NCBI GenBank assembly: GCA_001466705.2
Contig: LATX02000195.1
Location: forward strand, 186,001 to 250,000
Length of the DNA: 64,000 bases
Source: Moniliophthora roreri
Taxonomy: Eukaryota > Basidiomycota > Agaricomycetes > Agaricales > Marasmiaceae
Direction of reading: 5' to 3'
Shown: one piece after another, positions 47,310-58,414 of the stretch
How the letters are laid out: every line of letters starts with the position of its first letter
Position numbering within the stretch: the first letter of the stretch is position 1
Translations under genes and position numbers: made by a program
Notes under the pieces: generated by a model
The model's database searches: none
Seen by the model: the letters and a program-made list of their open reading frames with translations, nothing else
What the model was told of the DNA's origin: nothing

Positions 47310-47786
47310 ATACGAGCGGATGGACACATAAACCGTAATGATGGTACAATTCCTATCTTGTTACATACGCCATGGAACAAGTACTGCTACTACACATATA
47401 CACTACCTGATGGCACGGGATGAAAAGGTGACTGATGCGAGGAAGCCATGCATGTACTGTCAATGCGAGATTTATGAAACATTTATTGTCGGCCTCAACG
47501 TCGTCGATTTATAGCCTCGAAGCCAGACGCTGCGAGGACTTTAATGACGGTCAATCAAAGTGGTCTACGCAGCCGGCAGACCGCATGCTCTTTCTGTCGT
47601 ACGAGTTTGGAAGTGGGACACAAGGTAGAACGAGCCGCGAAAAGAGGGCACGTTCTACTGATAGACAGACGAAGCATGGCTCGAAGCTTGCCATAAGGAA
47701 CACCATCTATAAGAAGTAGCAATCAAAGAGCCGGAAATCCCCCTCATTTCCCGTAGTCTGTATAGGAGAGGGTGAATGTCCTATTG
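47310..47786. other. Short convergent intergenic region
   Basis: Lies between the 3' end of MYND gene 2 and the 3' end of F-box gene 1. A frame at 47435-47719 has no family features. It is likely terminator sequence for both. Confidence 0.5.
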
Positions 47787-49139
47787 TTACCATGGTAGAC
47801 ATGTACATTTTATCCTCAATAAACCTCTCTCCCAACACTTTGGAAGTCTCGCTCGAATGATTTCCGTTCTCTCCTCCATAATCCCATGAACTCTCGACCC
47901 CTCACGCACGGTAAGCGTGACTTCATCCCATCCAGAGTTAACCAGCTCTTCCCGAGAAAACCTATCATCTACCGGAACGTCTACCTCCTTCAAACACAGA
48001 AAACGAATCGTACTCGATAGCACGTTGTCCAAATTGCTGGCCACATACTCAGAATCAGGTGGCACAAGCAGTTCCCACACGTGCAGTCCTATAATCCGCG
48101 TTACGTTGGGTATAACGGTTCCGTTTTCACTGGTAAAGGCGAGCGGAAGGAATGTTCCAACGATGCCAATGATTGTCCATGTTGGAACCTTGTGGAAATT
48201 GATCGCTCCGGCCCAGGAAATCGGATAAGTCGAAGGAAAAGAAGTCAAATCGAGCTCGCAATGCTTGAGGGTGCGGCTGGTCACAGCAGCACTGGAGTCA
48301 AGGAACTGGTTGAAGTCATTCAACTCTGATTCGCTCCTCATACGCAAGGGAAGAACCAGGTCTTTGATCGTCGCGCACGATTCGAGGATCCGAAAGGATG
48401 ATTTCTGTGATGCCGGAATCTCGATGTGCGTCAGAGAAGTAGGGAATGATACTGGTCGTTTTATGATTGGGATTCGATCAAATGATACTCCAGCTGAAAG
48501 ATATTCGAGGGTGGGACAAGCAGATACGATGTCGGAGAGACATTTACGAAAACGAACGTCTACGTCCACCAACGTCAAACGGGTTACTCGAGGAAAGGGC
48601 GAGACGAGGAGAAGAGTCTTCAATTCCGCCAAGCCGTGGGTTGGAGTGATCGAGGAAATGGTGAGCTCCTGGACATTCCAGAATAACCGCTCCCCGTATG
48701 TGGCATTTCTGTTCGCCCGTGTCACTCTCTGCTGACGACTGCTATCTTTTCCAGAGGGAAATGGAGATCGGCTCGTAAGCCATGAGAGAACCTCGATGAA
48801 GGCCGATAAATGACTTTGCTTGTCTACCTTCCAGTGATACATTCCGGGTCCTACAAGTGTTGTCAATTCAACGCGTTTCGGCCCTGCATGCAAAATGGTG
48901 GATCGTGGGTGAGAGCAGAGCTCTATAAACTTCTTAACGTGACTCTCCGTCCGTTCAGCAGTCCAGAATCTACTGAAAGTCCCTTCCGGTTGAAGCGGAA
49001 GGAGAGATAGTTGACGGAATAGATGTTGTCGAGCACGAGGAAGGCATGCATGCGATGTTAATGCTAGATTCAGCAAGGACTGATCGTCTCCTGATATCTC
49101 GTCGATTATAGTGTCTATGAGCTCTTGCGAGAGGCTCAT
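47787..49139 (-). CDS. F-box/LRR-like protein 1
   Basis: A single exon of 450 codons from ATG 49139. The N-terminus (MSLSQELIDTIIDEISGDDQ, then LLNLALTSHACLPRARQHLF) is a typical mushroom F-box-like motif, which would dock on Skp1 of an SCF ubiquitin ligase. The rest has leucine-rich-repeat-like segments (NVQELTISSITPTH, PRVTRLTLVDVDVRF, CPTLEYLSAG, TLKHCELDL), probably forming the substrate-recognition surface. No transmembrane segment. Targets are unknown. Agaricomycetes carry very many such genes, often in fast-evolving tandem groups. A close paralogue on the same strand lies at 51304-52668. Confidence 0.85.
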   Translation of the reverse strand: MSLSQELIDTIIDEISGDDQSLLNLALTSHACLPRARQHLFRQLSLLPLQPEGTFSRFWTAERTESHVKKFIELCSHPRSTILHAGPKRVELTTLVGPGMYHWKVDKQSHLSAFIEVLSWLTSRSPFPSGKDSSRQQRVTRANRNATYGERLFWNVQELTISSITPTHGLAELKTLLLVSPFPRVTRLTLVDVDVRFRKCLSDIVSACPTLEYLSAGVSFDRIPIIKRPVSFPTSLTHIEIPASQKSSFRILESCATIKDLVLPLRMRSESELNDFNQFLDSSAAVTSRTLKHCELDLTSFPSTYPISWAGAINFHKVPTWTIIGIVGTFLPLAFTSENGTVIPNVTRIIGLHVWELLVPPDSEYVASNLDNVLSSTIRFLCLKEVDVPVDDRFSREELVNSGWDEVTLTVREGSRVHGIMEERTEIIRARLPKCWERGLLRIKCTCLPW

Positions 49140-50900
49140 TTTCTGAAGTCGAAATGTCAGGAAGAATCAGCCAGATGATTAGTAGCTCACGCACCTCGTA
49201 TTCCGGTCTAAATGAAGTTCAGCCCAGATCCGTGCAGTTTTACAGGTTAAGTGACGCTCGTACACAACTCGGAATGGCAGAGGACGGCAGTAACAAAGAA
49301 ACCATCCAAAAATGGAAATGTCGTAGGGGGTCCTTGCCGGACCGGCCGGCTAGTGAACTAGTGACGTATCTTCAATTTGCTCTGTTCCCTCGGTACTGGT
49401 TGACAAGTGGACTATGGCCTCAGCTTCAGTAATAGTGTTTGTGTACTTTTTAGCCTACCTTACAACTTGTATGCTCTGAATCGTGATTTCTAGGCATTCT
49501 CTGAACGAGAGGAGCTCACGGATATATCTTGTCTGAACAAAGATAACCGGATCTGGAGCTGGCTGAAAGATATATAAACCTTGGTCTTTCGTGGTGCGTT
49601 AATCATCTAAAACTCAACCTCGAAGGAAGAAGCTCAGTTCTTTGTTAATAGCGATCTGGAACTCGGAGACCAGTAAACGCGAAATTCAATGTCTTAAATC
49701 CCACTGTCGAGGTTGTCTGCACGCCCGCGTGGCGGCGGCGGCGGAACGCGCGGGACCTCGAAGTACGAAATTCGAGGCGATGATGTGGACCCCTGGCTAG
49801 TGGGCCCGACTTGGTTAACAATTCCTGTGCAAGAGTACGTTAAAATCGCCTCTTCGTCATATATCTACGATCTAGACATCCGAGAAAATCGTTGGATAAC
49901 GAAGAACCCGCTCACTGGCAGCTGGCTTGAGCCAAGGCATCCTCTCTTGTACATATATCTACTGACAGTCATCCGTGCTATCTGAGTATGTTCGGCTCAG
50001 CTTGTCGAGATAATACGCTGACAAGTGTCGCTCCCATCTCACTTGAACGCCACAGGAACTGGTCTAACGCCACCACCGGTACCCCCAAGCTAAATCCTAG
50101 GCTCTAGCTTGCGTGAGGCACCACATGGCGATACGAGACTCAAAATATCGTGGATCCATCTATGGTGCCACCGCAATTTTAATGAGGATCCAATGAGGGC
50201 CTTCACCGGTAAATGATACAGGTATGTTGTACCTCGTCGTTCGTTGCTTGATCCTCATCGTTCTCTGCAGTGGTGTCAGATGCATCATGATTCATGCTCT
50301 CGCCTATGCGGAATGCCTCAATCATGTCATGTCTACCCTGGGAGAAGCCAGTAATGGTCCTGTTACGTCTAGGACGATCTGCTATTCCTTTTGACATTGA
50401 TATCCGGCTAAGGCTACTTTACACAAGTCCACGTGTGTCGATCCTGATGAAATCAGAATACGATACTGGCGTCAAAAGTTAGTGCAGCGATCCCGTCTCG
50501 GGTCGTCTTTCGGCGAAACCACAACCTCGCCGGTGTTTATCAAATAGCTGTATAGCTCCATACCTGCCCATCACTTGAACAGAGAGCCAGTACGGGTTAC
50601 GAACCGTAGCTGGCAAGGTCAAAGACACGGACTTTCCAGATTGTAAGGGAACTGTCAGGGAAAAGGCAGTACTGAGTGAAGGGTGAGGTTATGCTAGCGC
50701 ATCGAATCATCTTCTCGCGAACGGACAGGTCTTCTCGCACCGGTATTTTGTACTACGGACTTATATTTGTTCCCAAGGATATATTTCGTCCCTTTTTTTA
50801 TTCCGATGTATCTCTGTCACACGAAAAACTGAACAAATCCAAGGATGGATATGAGCAGTGGTTGTGATGTCAGCGACAACATCCTTGGTTACTTCCATCT
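47787..50900. repeat. First unit of a tandem duplication containing the F-box gene
   Basis: Homologous to about 51304-54560. Beyond the genes, the upstream parts also align: CGTGGTGCGTTAATCA (49592 and 53169), AACGAAGAACCCG (49898 and 53408), ATACAGGTATGT-GTACCTC (50217 and 53911) and GGAGGATATGCTTCGTC-like words. Non-coding parts are more diverged than the coding parts. Confidence 0.75.
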
Positions 50901-51303
50901 CATTATTATTCTTGCTCAATCTCATCCATTTGTGAAATCTACAACGTATTACCTCTCGCTCTCAAACCTTACACTCTGCGAAGGCTACCACTAGATTGAA
51001 GTTCCTACACGTTCCTCTGTGTGATGTCTTTCGAGTTCAGAAGATAATTATTGGTGGTAGACAGGGTGGGCTACGGGGCACGAGTTGTGGAAACGGAATG
51101 TGTCCTACATACTGCTCCCAAAGTCGAATCGATTCAGACTGAGGGATTCGCGGCATGGCTCAAAGCTTACCATAAGGGATAACCTCCAAACGAATCATCG
51201 GCAATAGTCACAAATCCCTTTCGTTTTCAAATTCCCAATGGGCCTTGTTGAAGATTCTAATTGTTACAGGGGTTATCAGCTATAAGGGCCTCGTCAGACT
51301 CTC
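49140..51303. other. Upstream region of F-box gene 1; no supported gene
   Basis: Belongs to the duplicated unit and contains fragmentary frames (49713-49985 plus, with a Gly-rich start; 50203-50397 minus). Their counterparts in the second unit are disrupted, so they are probably not coding. Confidence 0.45.
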
Positions 51304-52668
51304 CTACTTCCTGTTGCATATACATTTCATCTTCAATAAGCCTCTGTCCCGACACTTTGGAAGTCTCGCTCGAATGGTTTCCATTTTATTCTCCATAATC
51401 CCATAAACTTTCGATCCCTCACGCACGGTAAGCGTGACTTCATCCCATCCAGAGTTAACCAGCTCTTCCCGGGAAAACCAATTGTATACCGGAAACTCTA
51501 CCTCCTTCAAACATGGAAAACGAATCGTACTTGATAATACGTTATCCAGATTGCGGGCCATCTCGAAAGGAGGTTGTTCAAGCAGTTCCCAAACCGCATT
51601 CAGTCCTTTAATCCGCGTTACGTTGGGCATAACGGTTCCATTTTCATTGGTAGAGGCGAGTGCAGTGAATGCTCCAACAGCACCAATGATCGTCCATGCT
51701 GGAACCTTGTGGAAATTGATCATTCTGGGCCAAGAAATCGGATAACCCAAAGGAATATAAGTCAAATCGAGCTTGCAATGCTTGAGGGTACGGCTTTTCA
51801 CAGCGGCACTGGAGTTAAGGAACTGGTTGAGATCATTGAACTCTGATTCATTCCTCATGGGAAGAACCAGGTCTTTGATCGTCGCGCATGATTCAAGAAT
51901 TCGAAAAGATGATTTATGTAATGCCTCGTACGGTTTCGTGGGAATCTCGATATGCGTCAGAGAGATGGGGAATGATACTGGTCGTTTTATGATTGGGATT
52001 CGATCAAATGATACTCCAGCTGAAAGATATTCGAGGGTGGGACAGGCGGATACGATGTCGGAGAGACATTTACGAAAACGAACGTCTACGTCCATCAACG
52101 TCAAACGGGTTACTCGAGGAAAAGACGAGACGAGGAGAAGAGCCTTCAATTCCGCCAAGCCGTGGGTTGGAGTGATCGAGGAAATGGTGAGCTCCTGGAC
52201 ATTCCAGAATAACCGGTCCCCGTATGTGGCATTGCTGTTCGCCCGCGTTACTCTCTGCTGACGACTGTTATCTTTTCCAGAGGGAAATGGAGATCGGCTC
52301 GTAAGCCATGAGAGAACCTCGATGAAGGCCGATAAATGACTTTGCTTATCTACCTTCCCGTAATATATTCCGGATCCTTTGACAAATGGTGTCAATCGAA
52401 CGTGTTTCGGCCCTGCATGCAAAATGGTGGATCGTGGGTGAGAGCAGAGCTCTATAAACTTCTTAACGTGATTCTTCGTCCGTTCAGCAGTCCAGAATCT
52501 ACTGAAAGCCACTTCCGGGTGAAGCGGAAGGAGACAAAGCTGGCGGAATAGATGTTGTCGAGCACGAGGAAGGCATGCGTGCGATGTTAATGCTAGATTC
52601 AGCAAGGACTGATCGTCTCCCGCTATCTCGTCGATTATAATGTCTACGAGCTCTTGCGAAAGGCTCAT
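51304..52668 (-). CDS. F-box/LRR-like protein 2
   Basis: Single exon, 454 codons, ATG at 52668. Near-identical to the first copy in the F-box region (SLSQELVDIIIDEIAGDDQS) and across the LRR part. Differences are concentrated in the C-terminal third: an insertion reading TKPYEALHK after the IPIIKRPVSFP segment, and changes around VWELLEQPPFEMARNL. Gene 1 ends KCTCLPW and gene 2 ends MKCICNRK. Both keep an open frame over the full length, so both are likely functional. Concentrated change in the putative recognition surface would fit diversifying substrate choice, but that is an inference. Confidence 0.85.
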   Translation of the reverse strand: MSLSQELVDIIIDEIAGDDQSLLNLALTSHACLPRARQHLFRQLCLLPLHPEVAFSRFWTAERTKNHVKKFIELCSHPRSTILHAGPKHVRLTPFVKGSGIYYGKVDKQSHLSAFIEVLSWLTSRSPFPSGKDNSRQQRVTRANSNATYGDRLFWNVQELTISSITPTHGLAELKALLLVSSFPRVTRLTLMDVDVRFRKCLSDIVSACPTLEYLSAGVSFDRIPIIKRPVSFPISLTHIEIPTKPYEALHKSSFRILESCATIKDLVLPMRNESEFNDLNQFLNSSAAVKSRTLKHCKLDLTYIPLGYPISWPRMINFHKVPAWTIIGAVGAFTALASTNENGTVMPNVTRIKGLNAVWELLEQPPFEMARNLDNVLSSTIRFPCLKEVEFPVYNWFSREELVNSGWDEVTLTVREGSKVYGIMENKMETIRARLPKCRDRGLLKMKCICNRK

Positions 52669-55600
52669 TTTCTGAAGTCGGAATATTAGGAGGAATTAAC
52701 TGGAAGATGATCACAGTTCACGCACCTTGTAATCCGCACCACGCTCAGCTCAGCTCAAGATCAATGGGCGAATGATGCCCGAAACAGAGAATTCAAGAAT
52801 AGGAATGGACGAGTTGATGTTGCTCGTCTCTTAAGTTATAGGAGATAGCGGCTATGATGAAAGTATGATGAAAGGCCAAACAAAATCCAAAAGTGGAAGC
52901 CCTATGTTTCTGGCTAGGCCGGCCGGCCGGCCGTGGTGACGGGTCTTCGGAAGACCGTCTTCCCTCAGCTCGCCTTTCTTCATCCTCTAACTTTCTCCTT
53001 CCCTCGGTATTGGTTCGCAAGTGGACTATAGCTCCAGCTGCGGGGAATCAGACACCTTTTTAACGGGAAAAAGCCTCAAAACGGCAGCAAAGATGTTTCA
53101 CTGAAGCAACGACCTCATCTGAAGAACAGTATCTGCTGAATGGAGGACATGGACATATTGGTACTTCGTGGTGCGTTAATCAGCTCAGAATTCAACCTCA
53201 ATCTGAGGGGGAGAAACTCACCTCTTTCTCAGTAGTTAATTGGAACTCGGAGACAGGTAAACATGAAATCGAATGAAGTCATGAAGATGACCAGTTTTTA
53301 GTTAGCGGTCCAGCTTGATCAACGGTTCTTGTGCAAAGGCGCGTTTTAATCACCTCTCATCATGAAATAAACTTATATTTGATCGTTAGACATCCAAAAT
53401 CGCCGAATAACGAAGAACCCGTTACTGATTCAAGCAAGAACATCCTCGCTTATATCGACCATATATCCACTGTTATTGAGGTTCCTAACGCTCACCTGTG
53501 TTGTCTGGGTATGCTCAGCTCCGTTATCGAGGTGACGCGCTGGCAGGTTTACGACAAGTGTCACAAGATACTTGACCCATGCAAACTTGTATGGACGACA
53601 TCGACAATACGCCCCCATCTCACTTGAGTGTGGCAGGAAACCCGGATCTCTGGATCCTATGCAGCTAGTCCTTATCCCTCTTTCACGATACGGTTTTCAT
53701 GTACTTGCAGGTCTGAATAGATCCCGAATGCATCGGGAGCTGATCGAACGCCAACATCGCTACCCCCAAGCCAAATGCTCGCTCACGTTAGGCAGAATGT
53801 GGGTACCACACGGCGCTACGAGACTCAAGGGAACATGAATCTATCTATGGTGCTACCAGCATTTCGAGAACCTGATGAAAGCGTTTACTGGTAGTAGCGG
53901 TCCTGATATGATACAGGTATGTGGTACCTCATCAGTCATTGCTTGATTCTTATTCTCATTATCCTCTGCAGTGGCGGCGCCGGTATCAGATGCATTATGC
54001 TCTCGTCCACGCGGAATGCTACACCATACCTGCCCCGGGGAAGTCAATAATGTTACGCCTAGGTCGGTCCGCTATTCCTTCTGATGTTGATATCTGGCTC
54101 AAGTTACTTTACACAAGCTCACATTTGTCGATCCCGATACGACAAGAACACGACACTGGCGTTAGACATGGGTGCAAGCGTCTTGGGCCGTCATTCTGCT
54201 GTAGATGTCACAGTAGAAAGGCCGTAAGCGCTACGAACCGTATCTGGCCAGGTTGTGCGCAGGGATTGTAAGCCCACATTCCAGATTGTGCGTGAACTGG
54301 TCTATTCTTCGTCTCTCTCTTGCCAATGGACAGCCCTTCTCGCATTAATACTTGCTACCACTAGTACTTATCTTTGTTCCGGAGGATATGCTTCGTCTCG
54401 TTTTCTTTTATTCTGGTGTATCGTAGGTACCCCAATCTCATGTACTGCTCGCCCCTAGGAAATCATCTTTTACTGCCTATCTACCATACTATGTATCGAA
54501 TCACGAAAAATTGAGTAAATCAGAGATGATGTGTAGCAGTACGATATCGATGTCGTGATGTCAGCGATAACGTACTTGGCTGTCCACAACTTTCATCACA
54601 TCGTTTTCCTTCCAGCTTAGTCTCGTCCATTCGTAAGATCGTGCTTCCGAACTTGTTTTCGACCAATGGTGGTGAGGCTCAATGACCATGCCTTCTCAAG
54701 CTGTACTAATTTGGCAGTCACTGATTTTCTTCAGTCAGTGCAAAGATCATCCGACAGAAGGATGAAAATCACGAACCCCTCTTTACTCGAATCATTAATA
54801 TTCACTCTGGGAGTTCAAGTAACTGATAATATGAACGGTGTTATCCAATGGACGTGAAAGGGCTGGAATCAGGAAAATGGAAATGCGTAAATTAGGCCAG
54901 TGCGTTTCAATCAACGGTCTGATATGACTGAACCTGGCTGATACTCTTGTAGGTTGAGAGAGCGGGTAAAATCGAGAATCCATATATCATGCACCGGAAG
55001 GTGGGAGAGGAATGCGGTGAGGGTAGTCAACGTCCCCAGTGACGTGGCATGTATCCGGGACTATCAGCACCCAGACGATTATCGTTGAGGTACTAAATAC
55101 TAAACTGCCAGTCAGTCCTTGTCCATGATAAAATACCTTTTGCAACGAAGAAAACTAACGACTGGATGACGGATACATTGCGGTCAAAATAGCTAGCGGA
55201 AAACAGGCAGATATGGAAAGTGATGGGACTCTAGGCCAATCGGTGAGTGTAGCAGTTGAATTACCGTCTTAAGTGTCGCTCTGACCCGACATCGAGGATA
55301 CACTGGGTCATTCTACGCATCATCATTGTACGGATACCTATCGCTATCCGGAATATAAGTGAACCTTTCCAGTGCTGCCATCAAATATGTCCGTGCAGAG
55401 ATACCGCCTGAACATGCTCTCTGAGATGTTCTACAACGTAGCTATCGCTATGGATCGTTCCCTAGTCGTGTAAAAATCCGCTGCAATTTCCGTTCGACAC
55501 GGATAGGCGTTGAAAATTATACCCGGTGAACTTCAGCAAACGATTCGTGCATGTACCAATAATTCACCGTGTTCACAGAAATCCCTGATCGCTGAAATCT

Positions 55601-55957
55601 TTCGAGTGCCCAATGCCTACGGCGAGGCTTTTGAGATTTCAGCTAGTTGATTATAGGTCACCGATGGGATAACCGTGCAACAAGTGGACATAATATCATA
55701 AATGATTCCAAATTACTGCATTGATGTTTTGCTGAGAACAGTGCATATTGCTAGAATATCAACCGGCGTGGGTGATATTCACCGTCCACATTATCCTATT
55801 CGGAGCTAATAGGATGGCCACCGATCCCATTGTTGACGCATCGAGCGGCTGTTCATTGTGGGAAGGCCCGAGCCAACCTGCTTTTAAGTTTGCAACCAAG
55901 TTCAACTATCCCTTGCACTCGACCTCAATCTCCTCATTCTAATACTACATCTGCATC
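52669..55957. other. Second unit upstream DNA and a gene-poor stretch
   Basis: Up to about 54560 this is the degraded counterpart of 49140-50900. GGCCGGCCGGCCGGCCG at 52918-52934 is a short palindromic GC repeat. From 54560 to 55957 I see only short unsupported frames and no repeat ends. Confidence 0.45.
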
Positions 55958-58138
55958 ATGCACGGTTCTCTAAATTCAAGGTATGTACGTTCTAAATTAT
56001 ATCCTCAGAATATCCCTGGCAGTTGCTCATTGGATACATTTCAATCAGCCCCTCGGGGTCTCTCTCACTTATGCAACCATCCTCAACCACAAGCCCGTTG
56101 ACGAATCCCAATTCCAGTTGCCCCGGCGGCTTTCTAGACTCGTTATACGAAGATGTCGCGCCTTTCCCAAACAACCAACCTGAAATTAATTCCTTGCAAG
56201 AGCCAGAAGAGGAAGCCGCGGAAACAGAGGAAGCAAGACGGCTGAGAAGAGGCAAGTGGAAGGCCACCGATTCTGCAGGTATGTTTTCTTTATCTCTCTT
56301 ATTGCACCTAGCTGAATAGCTACTACAGATAAACAAGGGAACAACAACGGATATCTCGCATTCGGAGGCGAGGGAATGAGCGCTGGTACCAGGTAGGATT
56401 CGAGTCCCCGTTCCTCAACATTCTCAGCGTGGATAATGATTTCTTTCGCAGCTACGACGTTTCAGACGACTTTATCCCTGATCTGACCGAAGAGACCTGG
56501 CATGGATTTGGATCCGTCGCCTCGTCTTCTGCTATCGACCACATTCCTAGCCAAAAGTAATTCAATTTGCCTTCATTCCATCAATGAGCTGATTAACTCG
56601 CTAGCAGTGACATCGATCCACCACCGTTTAACAATGCTGCGCCTCCAGCGTCTACCTTATCTCCCAACCAAGTGTAAGTGCTACCGCGTGTGTACCTGCT
56701 GAGCTCATAGTCACTGACCGTTTCTGTTGTAGGTTCCAACATTACGTTCTGCCAGGCGTATCTTCTGAAGATGCCCAATGGACACCGTAAGTAGATTGTT
56801 TTTCGATCCTTGATTCTACGATTTTGCTAACTTCTTTTCTGCTATAGGCTCCACTTCAGAACTCTGTGCTACTCCATAAACTGCATCAAGCAACATCGGT
56901 ACCTCAATCCCCACACGAAGTCGGAATGGGAGCAAATGCTTTCCGCGTTCATGAACGAGATTCTGCGTTACCTCCACACCCAAGTCGGAAAATTTTACGA
57001 ACCTCGCCGATTCGACTTTACGCCTCTGTGGAATGAGAGGCTCCCAATCCCAGTTGCATCATTAATGGACGAGACAATCTTCGTCAAAGTCGATGATTTA
57101 GATCGTCCCGTGTTGCAATGTGATCCTGCTCTCGCATCAAGCACGACAGACTCGCATATTTTCCGATACTACCTAAGACGACCGGATTACGAGGCCGTCT
57201 CTGCTCCCCGTGCTCTTTCCGACCTACCTACGATCCGCCAAGTCGTCCTTCGGCAGCTACCGTTTACACCTATCAATGAGCCAGTGCTAGATCACCATAC
57301 ATCAGGATCTTCCATCGGCGAAGTCCCATCTACAGTGCGACCTGCAACATCTTATTCAGGACAGACCGTCAATAATCCCTCAGTAGAAGGAATCTATAAC
57401 GACGCCTTCCATCAGCAGTCATTCAACTGGGATCTTTATCTTAACAACTACGGCCTCAATCAGCAATCTTCGCTTCTGGATCTGCAAGGTCTGTGTCTGC
57501 TCCTTGGTCCTTATGCCGCCAAAGGAGAACCTCGAGCCGCATCTGAGTAAGTCTTTTCAAGTTGATAGACCTAGTCGTCAATTGACACTTCCTGCTGCAG
57601 CTCTTCCGGAACAAGCTCGTCCCAACCTACTACCGCTTCATCCAAAAATAGGTAAGTTTGCCGCTTTTTGCCTCGTTTTGTTTGGATCGATGTTGATCTG
57701 CTTATATAGCTCAGCACTATCGACTGCGACGGGTCTTTCATCGATAGCGTCGAGGTAAGATTTGTATTCAAATGTCGAGGTACGCTCTGTTAATGAATCC
57801 CCTGTTGCAGCTCACGCAACACCACTCTGGACTTGAGTGGTGTCAAGCGTGCACGAGAAGACGCTGCTCCACCTGACGCTGGCGGATTCTTCTGTCGGTG
57901 GCAGGGCTGCGAGAACTCTTACGACTCGAGGAACGCCCTGCTCAACCATATAGTCAATGATCACAAACCCCCTACGAAAACGGAGGCGGGAAAGAGGAAA
58001 ATTCCCTGTGTATTCCATTGTAGATGGGTTGGATGCAAGAACAAGCGTGGCAATGGCTATGCGGATTGGACCGTTCTCAAAAAGCATATGAAAAGCGCGC
58101 ATTTGGGAATGAGACATAAGAAGAAGACGGGGCAATGA
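55958..58138 (+). CDS. C2H2 zinc-finger protein, two C-terminal fingers
   Basis: Starts MHGSLNSSPSG at 55958 (the first exon is 23 nt) and can be joined in frame through about ten exons to the TGA at 58136-58138, roughly 530 residues. The N-terminal half is disordered (LYEDVAPFPNNQPEINSL; EEEAAETEEARRLRRGKWK). A conserved-looking helical block follows (LHFRTLCYSINCIKQHRYL, then SEWEQMLSAFMNEILRYL). The C-terminus has finger 1, CRWQGCENSYDSRNALLNH plus IVNDH (C-x4-C-x12-H-x4-H), and finger 2, CRWVGC...LKKHMKSAH with a longer 16-residue loop, then a basic tail RHKKKTG. This fits a DNA-binding transcription factor. It is convergent with the terpene synthase gene, whose stop lies 277 bases away. 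A regulatory link is possible but unproven. Confidence 0.82.
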
Positions 58139-58414
58139 AAGGCAGGGCAGTGAAGTTTTTGGTTTGTTCGTTGAAGTATAACGATCTCTTTGGTTTTCCC
58201 TTTTCTGATCACGCATGCCTTTTTCTCCCCAATATAATTTGAACATTATGATACTCTACACAATACCCATCCATATAGGACTGTTTTGCTTCGCTCTTAT
58301 CTGAATCATGTCTGTCGATTTCTATTTCATATATTCCTTTTTACTCGATTCTATGTATTGAAGCTTAGCAGGGCAACTGGTGGGACAGTCTGGAACTTGA
58401 TATAGTACTTTGAC

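Noticed and set aside
49713..49985. ORF with a Gly-rich start in the F-box gene 1 upstream region
   Set aside because: Its counterpart in the second tandem unit is disrupted, so it is not conserved as coding sequence.
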